Source: Theobroma cacao
Taxonomy: Eukaryota; Streptophyta; Magnoliopsida; Malvales; Malvaceae
NCBI RefSeq assembly: GCF_000208745.1
Contig: NC_030851.1
Location: 41,095,225-41,159,224, forward strand
Direction of reading: 5' to 3'
DNA: 64,000 nt
Position numbers and translations under genes: made by a program. A model generated the notes under the pieces. The model did no database searches and was not told the origin of the DNA. It saw only the letters and a list, made by a program, of their open reading frames with translations. Of the stretch, positions 51,601 through 63,320 are shown one piece after another (position 1 is the first letter of the stretch; every line of letters starts with the position of its first letter).

Positions 51601-52320
51601 ACTAAATAGTAATGCACTCTTCGCATGCTAGCATCTTGGTCAATATCCTTTTACAAGAGATTGGAATTTCTTTCTCTTAAATAGAAAAACGAAAAAAAGA
51701 GTGATGTCCTATACCTGTGACAGAGGAAAAAACACAAAAGAAAAGTAAGGAACAAGTCGCATTGTTGTGTAGTGCAATAGATCTAGCAAACCAACCAAGA
51801 GAACAGAAAGGGTCGAGAGAGATGGATTTGAGTTTCCTTCTCCCTAAATCAAATAAAGAAAATGTGATGTGCTGTACTTGTCGTTCACGACAGAGGAAAA
51901 AAAAAAAAGTAAAGGAGCCAGCACCATTGTTGTGCAGTGCAACATTGCCTGCACAAAATAAAATAGATCTAGGAAACCAACCAAGAGATTAGAAAGGGTT
52001 GATCCAAGCTATTGAAAACATTAATGATCAAGTTCTCGTTGGTCACGGATTCAATTTGTGGCCCCGGAAATTGGCCGTTTATCAGAATCCCCTGCCATCA
52101 CATGTATCCCAACTTCAGTATACAAATTTGAGAAATAGAAATTAACAATAAGAAAAAGTAAAAGGATAAACAGAACCTGTTGTTTCACTCCAAGAGGGTA
52201 GATATCACCATAGGTGACATTCCAAGTAAAGAACCTGTATGCGTCTTCTCCATTGGTGCAGCTTACAAGCAGCATCACCAACATAAAACAAGATACTCTT
52301 ACTCCCCTATGATCTCCCAT
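48670..52320 (-). CDS. SKU5-similar (SKS) multicopper oxidase-like protein
   Basis: Eight exons on the minus strand: 52320-52177, 52091-51982, 51299-51029, 50890-50788, 50702-50357, 50067-49702, 49532-49454, 48873-48670; 540 residues, the usual SKS length. A secretion signal covers about residues 1-24. Three cupredoxin-like domains follow, with family motifs GDIYPLGVKQQGILINGQFP, SWNGVQQRRNSWQDGVYGTN, NWARQYLGQQFYLRVYSPA and a C-terminus near ALLCGRAVG. Compared with ascorbate oxidase and laccase the copper ligands are missing: SWNG replaces HWHG, and the C-terminal His/Cys cluster is replaced by NVRSENWARQYLG. An oxidase activity is therefore unlikely; SKU5/SKS proteins act at the cell wall in directional growth, and some are pollen-expressed (NTP303/Bp10 type). 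No C-terminal hydrophobic GPI signal is seen. Confidence 0.94.
51717..52005. repeat. Direct duplication at the SKS exon 2/intron 2 border
   Basis: The stretch GACAGAGGAAAAAA ... ATTGTTGTG.AGTGCAA ... AATAGATCTAG.AAACCAACCAAGAGA..AGAAAGGGT occurs at about 51719-51815 and again at about 51890-52000. The second copy includes the last bases of exon 2 and its donor; the first copy in intron 2 therefore carries a look-alike of the exon end and donor. Confidence 0.75.
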
Positions 52321-52904
52321 TTCTATTCCCTTTGCCAGCAAGTTCAGTGGGATTGATTTTTGAGAAGGAGGAGAAAATGGCAGGAAAAGAACACTCCCTA
52401 CCTTGTTCCTGTAAGGAAGGCTTTATTTATTATCTATATTTTATGTACTACTGGTATCTATCTGTCTGTCTGAACTTTAGTTGTTCTCTTTTTCTCTTTT
52501 GCTTTAGTGTTGAAGCTTTGTCGGTGGGCATAGAGAAGATCCAAGATAGAGTTGAAAGGATTCTTGCAAGGAAATTCTTTTTGGTACTACTGTAGAACCT
52601 CCACCCACCCTGTTAAAAGATGCTGGTGAGATGAGTGAAACTGAGTTTAATGACCCTTTATCTAAGCAGAAGCCATTGGTGTATGAGCTGTACTGCTTCT
52701 GCGCAGCGGCAGTGTCTTTGAAAAAATGTGTCCTGTCCTCACTCCAATACCGCGTCCCTTGAGCTATGTGACGCGAGGATTACCAAGTGAACCTCGTTCC
52801 GTTCCAATATTCATTACCAACTTGCGGCGGCCAGGTCAAGATAATGAATAAAAAACTAAAGTATATTTTTACTATTTTATATTTTTTAATTTGATTCAGA
52901 ATAT
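52321..52904. other. Intergenic: SKS promoter side
   Basis: Short upstream region between the SKS start codon and the degenerate copia element. An 87-codon plus-strand frame at 52332-52595 has no recognisable features. Nothing else seen. Confidence 0.45.
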
Positions 52905-53187
52905 TTTTGACAATATCTATTTATATTATTTATATCTAAATTTGATATAAATTAGATTAGATTAAGATTTAATCTATTTAATTCTAATGTGTTATTTTTA
53001 TTTTAAGATTATTTACCTATAAATAGATTTTAGTTTATTTGTAAATACACACTTCAATAAAAAAAATTCTATTTCTAAATACTTTATTTTTTCTCTTCAA
53101 TTATTCTTTCAATGTATCTTTATTTGTTCTTTTAAGTTATATTTTCATAAGACGTCAGCTCGATTTTCTAATCACTCAAATTTTTGT

Positions 53188-53366
53188 ATTATTTTGTTTT
53201 CATTATTTTCAAGCTTTAAAAAGATTTCAATGATTGGGTTTTGATTTCTAATTTTAGTAACTCAAATAAGTGTCGGTATTATTTTGTTTTCATCATTTCC
53301 ACATTTTAAAAGGATTTCAATGGATTAGTTTTTAATTTTTGATTATAACAAATCAAATAAGTGACT
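53188..53366. repeat. Tandem repeat of about 90 bp in the degraded copia leader
   Basis: Two imperfect copies (53188-53277 and 53278-53366), each containing ATTATTTTGTTTTCAT, then TTTAAAA.GATTTCAATG and ending TCAAATAAGTG. They lie between the left LTR and the first coding remnants. Confidence 0.6.
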
Positions 53367-53526
53367 TAATATCTCTTTTATTATTTCATTTCTTAAAAAT
53401 CAACCTTAATATGAATATCATGTAGTATATATTATATTTTGTCTCTTGACTGGAAAGTAAATTTGCTATTATATCAATGAAAAATCATGAATGTGACAAA
53501 CGAGCTACTAATAAAAAATTATAAAT

Positions 53527-53640
53527 TTGTCCATTCCCTAAAATAAATGCAACTTCATTTAATAATTATGGTTATGGTCATGAATCCATCCATTCCCTAA
53601 AATAAATATAATATCATTTAATAATTATAATTATGGATAT
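53527..53640. repeat. Tandem repeat of about 58 bp
   Basis: Two neighbouring copies of TCCATTCCCTAAAATAAAT followed by CATTTAATAATTAT.. and TATGG, starting near 53529 and 53587. Each may be a remnant of the gag region of the old copia element. Confidence 0.55.
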
Positions 53641-56600
53641 GGAAGAGGTTGTCATAATAATTATATCTTTTTTTATTAAAGAAAAATATGGATATTCTTA
53701 TTATTAGATCCAAGATCTATAATGTAAATATATATCTAGCAGACATTGCTATAGCACACATATTATTTAAAGATAAAAAATATTTTTTAACTTGACAATA
53801 GAAGAAACTAATCTCAATACAATATCTAGTAGTACAAGAGTAATTGAAAGCTCCGGAAGAGCCAATATTTTACTACCTAAAAGAACAAAGTTTATAATAA
53901 AAAATACATTATTTTCTACTAAATCTCAAAGAAACTTATTAAGTTTTAAAGATATTCGTTTGAATGGATATCATATTAAGACAACGAATGAAAAAGATAC
54001 TGAATACCTTTATATTACATCTATTATATTGGGTAAAAAGTGTGTATTGAAAAAATTATTTGCTTTATCCTTTGGAATGTATTACACAAAAATTAAGATA
54101 ATTGAAACTTATGTTATATTAAACCAGAAGTTTACTAATGATTTTAATGTTTAGTATAATCGGTTAGACCATCCTAGATCAATAATAATGCAAAAAATTA
54201 TTAATAATTAATATGATCATTTATTGAAAAATCAAAAGATTTTTCAATCTAATAAAATCGTCATGTGTTTTTTGCTCTCAAGATAAATAAATTATAAGGC
54301 TATCACCAGTTAAAGTTGAGATTGAATTCTCTACGTTTTTGAAACATATTTAGGGTTATATGTGAATTCATACATCCATCATGAACCATTTAGATATTTT
54401 ATAGTTTTAATCGATGCATTTACAAAATAGTCATATGTGTGCTTATTATCAACTTGCAATTTGACATTTGCTTGATTACTTACACAAATAATTCGTTTGC
54501 AAGCACATTTTTCTAATTTTGCAATCAAGATAATTCTTATTAACAATGTTGGTGAATTTACATCTCAAGTTTTTAATGAATATTGTATGTTAATTGGAAT
54601 AAATGTTGAACAATCTGTTGGTCATGTTCATACACAAAACGATCTAGTAGAATTGTTTATCAAACGTTTTAAACTGATTGCAAGGTCATTACTTATGAAA
54701 TCCAAACTTCCAATTTCTATTTAGAGACATGCCATTTTGCATGCAGCAGCACTTGTATGCATCAGACCAACAAGTTCTCATAAATTCTCCATTATACAAT
54801 TAGTTTATGGTGAGGAACCAAATATTTCCTATTTAAGAATTTTTGGATGTGAGGTATATGTTCAAATTGCTCCACCACAATGCATAAAAATGGGTCTTCA
54901 AAGGAGGTTATGAATATATATTATATATGAATCTCCATTTATAATTAAATATTTAAATCCTTTACAGGAGATTAATTCATTGCAAGGTTTGTTAATTGTC
55001 ATTTTGATAAAATAATTTTTTCAACATTAGGGGGAGAAAATAAGCAGTTGAAAAGGAAAATATCTTAAAATACATTATCATTATCTACTTTTGATCTTCA
55101 CACAAATTAATGTGAACAAAAAATTCTAAAAATAATTCATTTGTAAAATATAGAAAATCAGTTGCCAGATGCATTTTCTAACCCAAAAAAAGTAACTAAA
55201 TCTCATATTCCAATTGCAAATGCTCCAATCAGAATTAATGTAGGACAATTTGCTATTGCTAATTAGTTTAAGACACCAAAAACATGGGAGACCAATTAGT
55301 TCTAAAGATAAAAATCCTCTTAAAAAAAGAAGCAAATATTCAAGATGGTTAAAAAAAGAAAACAAAAACTCTAGAAGTGACATAATGTTAGAAAAAATTC
55401 AAGTACATGAAATCAATGAAAATGAAAAAATCTCAATAAATTATGTCATGATGGGAAAAAGATGGAACCATAAAAAAATGAGTTGCTTGAAGTACAAAAT
55501 TTGAATTCCTGAGAGATTTATTCGATTAAATTAAATAAATTTTTATATGGATTAAAATAATTTAAACATATGTGGTATAATTGTCCTAGTGAATATTTAT
55601 TGAAAGAAGGTTATAAAAATAATCCTATATGCCCATGTATTTTTATAAAAAGATTCGGATCTGAATTTGTGATAATTGTTGTTTGTGTTGATGATCTAAA
55701 TATTATTGGAACTTCTAAAGAGTTATCAAAAATTGTGAATTAGTTAAAAAAATAATTTGAGATGAAAGATTTTGAAAAAATAAAATTTTGTTTGGGTCTT
55801 CAGATTAAACAATTGATAAATAGAATTTTTGTCCATCAATCTAATTATATAGCAAAAGTGCTAAAACTATTTTAGGTGGACAAAGCACATCCATTGGAAT
55901 GGAATTAAACATATATTTTGAGATTTCTGAGGAATAATGGATTTAAGTTTATATTATTCAAATGCATTAAAATCATATTTAATTGGTTATGCAGATACAG
56001 GATATTTATCAGATCCACACAAAGCTCGATCCTAGACAAGTTACTTATTCACATAGAGAGGTACGACTATTTCATGGCGTTTTATAAAACAAATTATAGT
56101 TGTTACTTCTTCTAACCATGCAAAAATTTTAGCAATTCATGTGACAAGTCGTGAATGTATCTAGTTAAGATTTGTAACTTAACATATTCAAGAAACGTGT
56201 GGTTTGTCAACCAAGAAAGAAATTCCAACAACATTATATGAGGATAATACTACTTGCATAGTACAGTTAAAAGAATGATACATTAAAGGCAATTGAACAA
56301 AACATATTTCACCAAAATTCTTCTTCACTTATGATCTCTAAGAAAATGGTGATATTAGAGTTCAACAAATTCATTCAAATGACAATCTAGCAAATTTGTT
56401 TACTAAAGTCTTTCATATTGCAACATTTGAGAAGTTAGTACAACAAATCGGAATGCGTCGTTTTAAAGATCTTAAATAATGTAGTATTTAGGGGCAGTAA
56501 AATACACACTGTACTTTTTTCCTTCATCAAAGTTTTTCTTACTGGGTTTTTCTTGATAAGGTTTTTAATGATGTAGTATTTCAAAAGCGTATTTTTGAAA

Positions 56601-56981
56601 AGAATTATGTACTCTTTTTCTTTCGTTCGGATTTTTTTCCTATTAAGTTTTTTCCTTATAAAGTTTTAACGAAACATATTCTTAATACAATGGACATTCA
56701 AGAGGGAGTTTTATGAATATTCATTTATTTTATTTATATCTAGATTTAATGTAAATTAGATTGCATTAGGATTTAATTCATCTAATCCTTAAGTGTTATT
56801 TTCATCTTATAAATTTTATTGAGATAAGAGAGTTATTTACTTATAAATAGGCTTTATCAGTTCATTTGTAAACACACATTTCAATAAGATCTCTTCTCTC
56901 TCTCTCTAAATACTTTCTTTCTTTCCTTTAATTGTTTTTTCAAGTTATCTTTATTTTTTCTTTTAAGTTATATTCTCATAA

Positions 56982-58514
56982 TAATTTAAAATAATTTTAT
57001 CTTTTTTTTAATATAATTATTTTATGTTTATTTTATTATATAAATTAATTGTATTTTAATACACGTGCAATGCATGGGATCAAAAATTAAAAATTAAAAG
57101 GGATGTTGATTAAAATTTTGTTTAATCGTACTAGTATTGAATAATTTATAAATTAATATTACAAAGTTTCAAAATTTATATATTAAAAACATATATATTT
57201 ATTATTTAATATAAATAAAAATAAGTATTCATGTGAAAAAAAATAGTACTTGGTTGGAACATTTCAAAGGCAAATCTTTCAATTATTAAATCACGATAAA
57301 AATTTACGTTACATCTATCATTTCTATAATATTTTGTAAGATTTTGCATCATTAAGAAATGTGATTAGTTAATTATAATTGTAAAAAATAAAAATTTAAC
57401 TATTTATATTTAATAAATTTTTCATATGATTATAATTAACTAATTACAGTAAAACTTTTATAAATTAAAATTTGATAAATTAATAATTTTGATTAAATAA
57501 TATTTTTGCTCAGTCCCAACTTAAGACTAATATGGTAAATTAATAATTCGTTAAGTTTATGAGATAATATATTTTTAAAAAAACATATAAGTTTCATTTG
57601 ATATATAAACTAATAATCTCCTTATACATCAAAATTATATATATACATGACTCAATTAGGAGGTTTTTTTAAAATATGATTCTAAGGTTATTTGTTTCTT
57701 TTTTAAATTCATCCTTAAATCTCATCTCTATTTTTTCTTAGTATATTAAGAAGTTTTAGTGTAATGTTCTCGTATTACAAGAGAAAATTATATAATATAA
57801 TTATTGCTTTTGGATGCAATTTGAATTTTTTATATTGTACTCACATAATACGTTATACATGTCATCCGTCATTATTGATTTCTTTACAGCTTTGATACAA
57901 TCAATTTAGTTTTACCACTTGTGATACTGAATGTGTTTTTTATAGATTTTTTATATGACTTAATGTTTATAAAGTATATTAATTAAATATACATTGAATC
58001 TAATTTTAGTTTGTCTTAAAAACAAATAGATTTATGATTTTTATATAATAAGACTAATTACATTCATAAATTTATTTTTTGTTAAACAAATACATAAAAT
58101 AATAATAATTCGTAATTTTGATAATTAAGTAATATTTATATAATCACAATATATAATATATGTGTTAAATTTAATATTTAAAAAATATAAAAAATATTTT
58201 TATAAATTAATAAATTTTTATAATGCCAAAATATTAAGTTATAAAGGTTTTAGTCACTAGCGTGGAAGCTCCCTTCGTGGCAAATGCAAAGAAAAGAGAG
58301 AAAGAAAAAAGATGCGAGGGTGACTAGGACCAGGGCTTTCCCGCCGTTTGGCTATTATGCTAACGACAGGCCACTTTCCCGCCGCCCAATCCCAAACGCT
58401 CCCTAAGTATACAAACAAAATATCGAAGAGTAAAGATCAAATTTCTTGATCGACTCCAGTCAGATCCTTCCCTTGCTCTTGCACTTGCACTTTCAATTCC
58501 CTGCAAGTTGCAAA
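56982..58514. other. Intergenic, extremely A+T-rich; RAD16 promoter at right end
   Basis: 56982-58250 is almost featureless A+T-rich DNA with no frame of interest. From 58250 composition becomes balanced; 58320-58514 contains CCCGCCG-type GC-rich words (TTTCCCGCC occurs twice) and is the probable promoter and leader of the RAD16-like gene. Confidence 0.5.
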
Positions 58515-61500
58515 ATGCAGCTTCGACCGCGTAAAAGGACCTCCAATCCCGCTAGCAATGGTAAAGCAACTGCACTCGACTTTTTCTTTTCCCTTTGTTA
58601 GGGTTGCTGGAAAACTCAATTCTGCTTTTGCACACTTTAATGATTTCTATCTTTAATAATTTTTCTCATCTTTGCTTCTGAAATCGATGGTGAAGATAAA
58701 ATTTTCAACACTTTCTTTCAAATTCTTTTAGGGTTTGCCGATTCATTTTGGTTTCTTGGGCCTAACATCTTTTATATTAATTGTTATTATTATTTGATAA
58801 GTTTGTTAATTTTGAAACAGAAGAACCCAGTGATAGCTCTGACAAAGCCGATGATTTTATCCAGTTGGACGATCTCTCTGACCAAGAAATCTATGTGCCT
58901 TCTTCCGACTCTGATCAAGGTACTTACTTTGCCCGATAATCAGATAAGAAATCTTTTTTCCTTTTGGTTGTTTTTGTAGTCAATTGTATTTGTGAAATAC
59001 GATCAAACGAGTACATTTTGTAGGAGAAGTGGAGATTTTTGACTTAAATCATAAGCCAATGACAGCCACTGCCGTCTCGCATCTGGCATTTGCTCCTATC
59101 ACCGTTTCTGATTTTGCCGAGCCTTCAACAAACAGAAGCAATGCAGAACAGCAATCGACCGAGCAAAATGAAGGCGATTATGACTTTTATGTGTCAAGCA
59201 GAAAAAAGAGAAATAATGTAAAAAGGAAAAAGAAGAAGGCAAGGTCTGGGCCACTGTTAATGTGGGAAGTTTGGGAACAAGAACACGAAAAATGGATTGA
59301 TGAGAATTTGACGGCTGATGTTGATTTGGATCAACAGAATGCAGTAATAACTGAGACTTCGGAGGCATCACCTGATTTAATTATTCCTTTGTTGAGGTAC
59401 CAAAAGGAATGGTTGGCCTGGGCTCTGAAACAGGAAGACTCTGCTACCAAAGGGGGAATCCTTGCAGATGAGATGGGAATGGGGAAGACCATTCAAGCGA
59501 TAGCGCTTGTCCTTGCCAAACGGGAACTCCTTCGTACAATCGCTGAACCCAATGGATCATCACTAACCCCAAGTTCATCAACAGATTTGCCCATGATTCG
59601 AGGCACCCTTGTTATTTGTCCCGTGGTTGCTGTGAGTCAGTGGGTAAGTGAGATTGATCGGTTTACTTCAAGGGGAAGCACCAAGGTGCTGGTTTACCAT
59701 GGCACCAATAGAGGGAAAAATATTAAACAGTTCTTAGATTATGATTTTGTTATAACAACATATTCTATTGTTGAGGCTGAGTATAGGAAATACATGATGC
59801 CTCCTAAGGAGAAATGCCCATACTGTGGGAAGTCATTTTATCAAAAGAAGCTGTCAGTTCACCTGAAATATTATTGTGGGCCTGATGCTGTGAAAACAGA
59901 AAAGCAGTCTAAGCAAGAGAGGAAGAAATCGAAATCTGTGTTTAAGTCAGATAGAGAACATACTAGTAATTATGAGACTGATATGAGAAAGGGAGCTGGC
60001 AAGAAGAAGTCCAAGCATAATGAGGAAGACAAAGACTTAGACTTTGAGTTTGATGACACTTTTGCAGGCGTAGAACATAGCTTGCCTCAAGGAAAATCAC
60101 TTCTCCACTCTGTGAAGTGGGAACGCATCATCTTGGATGAGGTGAGTTGACACGAGTCATGGAGAGATTCTGTCTAAATTGAATTGAACTACACAGTCAT
60201 TATAGCATAATTATCTATTTATTATTAGGAATATATTTAATCTTTTTCTTCATTTCTTCATTAGACTTTGTTTAACATTTTGAAATCAAATAATGGGAGT
60301 TTCATCTCAAGATTAATAATCCACCTGAATTCCTGACATATCAGATCCCTTTTTTTTTGTGGATTTACCTACCTCATGAAATGGGTGACACACTTCTTCT
60401 GCTGGTTGATATCAATTGCAGCTTTCCATTAAGGGAAGAAAATTTTAATTTTAGCATTAATGTTGTTAATTAACAACTATTCTTAATTTTTCCCACATAG
60501 GCTCATTTTGTGAAAGATAGACGTTGTAATACTGCAAAGGCTGTTCTTACTTTGGAGTCCTTATACAAATGGGCTTTGAGTGGCACTCCACTTCAGAACC
60601 GTGTTGGAGAACTGTACTCTCTGGTAAGTAACATTTGTCTAGAAATTGAATTGTAATGTCAAGTTTCTGTTTTGAGTCTTATATGTTTTCTATTGCATTT
60701 CCACAGGTTCGCTTCTTGCAAATAGTTCCATACTCCTATTACTTGTGCAAAGATTGTGACTGCAGAACTCTTGATTATAGGTATGGTGAATGGAATCCTT
60801 AGCTTTAAAGTAGCTTCCTCCAAACTCAAATCCACGACAGTGATATTTCTCCTAATACCCTTCAGCCCAAGGGAAAATATGAGGACTTGTGTTGGACAAA
60901 AACCAGTATCAATGCCAGAATATCACTAACAGTGGGCATAGGTTAGGAGAAGAAAGGAAGGGAGGTAGAAAGTTTGGAAAGAAAAGATGTTCAAAGCTTG
61001 CTGGAAAAGTTAAGAAAAACAAAGAGAGAAACACCGAAGAAAAAGCAAAACAAGCGGTTCCTAACCTGACGTCGATGCTGATATGGGATCCACTTCAGCA
61101 TTCTATCAATGGATTTTAATGGTGATTGATGGAGTGACCAAAGTTGATACAATCTTTTAGTTAGATTATGTGATTGGTACAAATTAAAAATTGGTGACCC
61201 TAGTGGGAATTGACTATAACTTTGGTGACCTTATAATATGGTGCATGATTGATTGATTGAATTGGCTATATATGAGATATAATTGTGTTTTGGTAATTCT
61301 GAAACGATTGAAGTGGTGACACTTTTGGCTAAATATGTACGTTTGACTATTTCTTGCTTTCTTCTTCTAACATGTAGCTTTTTTAAACCAGCAGTATAAG
61401 AATTGTACATATAGTCCATTTTCTAATACTAGGATCTGGTGCTATAGAGGTTGATTGTCATTGTACAGATTGTCCTTTTAGTAGTTGCTGGGATGTTTTT

Positions 61501-63216
61501 TACATATCATTTCTTTGCGGCATTTCACATTCAGTTTAGGTACCTACTTAGGTAAGCCAACATAAGTGATTCTCATGTATGATGGTTCCTTTTTGATGCA
61601 TCTTGGGTAGTAGTGCCACTTTGGTTGGCTTGTATCTATTTTCCCTTGGTTATGCAATTTCAGTTTTGCAATGGGAACGCTTAAATTCTTTATATTGTTA
61701 TTTACAATATTAAGAATCTGATGACATTTTTACAGTTCTTCAACACAATGTTCGAACTGCCCCCATAATTCTGTGAGGCACTTTTGTTGGTGGAATAAGG
61801 TGAGCTCTGCAACTCTTTACATTATCATATAGTGTTGGTTGTGATAATTTCTTACAGGCATTTTTACTCTGAAATATCTTTAAATCTGCTTAGTATGTGG
61901 CTACGCCAATACAACAATGCGGCAATGGTGAGATTGGAAAAAGAGCTATGATATTGCTAAAACACAAAATTTTGAAAAACATTGTCTTAAGACGTACCAA
62001 GAAAGGCAGGGCTGCTGATCTGGCTCTTCCTCCAAGAATTGTAAGTGTTCTTTATACATGCATGCTCTCACATGTGAATTGCAATAATACACACCCAAAC
62101 ACACGCATCTGATGAAGTTCTGTTTGTTCTTAAAATTGTTGATATTGTTCTGCTGCCAATGCCCTCTTCCTGCAGGTTTCATTGAGGCGGGATACCATGG
62201 ATATTAAAGAAACTGACTATTATGAATCCTTGTACAGTGAGAGTCAGGCACAATTTAACACGTGAGTTCCTTATTACTCTTTAGCTTTTGATTATTGAAT
62301 TGGTTGAAGGAAGTACCTACATAAGTACCTTTTACAAAACTCTTAGTTGAAAAAAATAGATATTGAATTCTCAGAAATACTTGAAATGCTGTTGAAAAGA
62401 TAAGATAAAGGAACCCTAATTAACTAGGATTGGGTTGCTCATATAACCACTGAACTTTGTTGTCTACTGATACCTTTACTTTCCAAGGTTTTGACTACTA
62501 ACTCATTCTTTTTTCTCTAAAGGGAGGGAGGGGTACAAATAATTTGGATTTGTTAGCTTATTTACTATAGCTAGCTAGCTTTTTGCTGAACCATTTCTGT
62601 CCATCTTTTATTGTACTGTGCCTTATGTTGTGATAGGTGTTTTTCGTTTGGATGTTGGAAGTTTGATTTGCTTTAATTTTGACTATTTTGTTAAGGTATC
62701 ATCTATCTATTCAAGACATTGGTCATTGCTGTTAAATTTCCCATTACCTCAAAATTGGGCCAGTTCATGTTTTTATTAATGATATGAAAAATCTAGTTTA
62801 AGCTACACTTTTAATGTTGTTTTAGGTATTTAAGCATTGGAATGTGGCTTTCTTTGTATGGTATTATATTTTGTGCTTTGCATTTTACATTTTGCTAGCA
62901 ACTCAAGAAGTTGCTGATCTTTCTTAAAAATGGCTGTATTTTTTTCTGCCGCTTCTTTGCAGATATGTTCAAGCAGGAACTGTAATGAATAATTATGCTC
63001 ATATTTTTGACCTCCTCACTCGCTTGCGGCAGGTGAACATATTTGTATCACTTCAATAGACGAAATATTCTTTCTTGTACTGTGTATATTTTCAATTCAA
63101 TTTTTTTGTGGTGTTAATGAAACAATTATTCATATTGAATCAACTTGAAACTTGGTATGATCACCAACAAGAATAGAATATTGGATCTGATAGTCTAATA
63201 AAATGTGCATAATAAC

Positions 63217-63253
<37 letters not shown>

Positions 63254-63287
63254 ANNNNNNNNNNNNNNNNNNNNNNNNNNNNNNNNN

Positions 63288-63320
<33 letters not shown>

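Larger units (their letters stand above)
52905..56981 (+). mobile_element. Old, heavily degraded Ty1/copia element
   Basis: About 4.1 kb flanked by related A+T-rich LTRs at roughly 52905-53150 and 56710-56981; both contain TTATATCTA.ATTT, TAAATTAGATT, TTTACTTATAAATAG-like and CTTTTAAGTTATATT motifs. The interior keeps copia pol landmarks in order: GRANILLPKRTKF...RNLLSFKDIRLNGYHI (pre-integrase), an integrase piece near 54500-54720, reverse transcriptase fragments with VCVDDLNIIG near 55690, and RNase H ending LFTKVFHIATFEKLV..IGMRRF near 56460. Stops occur every few dozen codons. A purine tract (CAAGAGGGAG) precedes the right LTR. No target duplication could be recognised. Confidence 0.85.

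Noticed and set aside
52332..52595. 87-codon plus-strand frame in the SKS upstream region
   Set aside because: No domain or membrane topology that is more than chance, and it overlaps the likely promoter.
53188..53640. CRISPR-like direct repeats
   Set aside because: Only two imperfect copies of each, lying inside a degraded retrotransposon of a plant nuclear genome.
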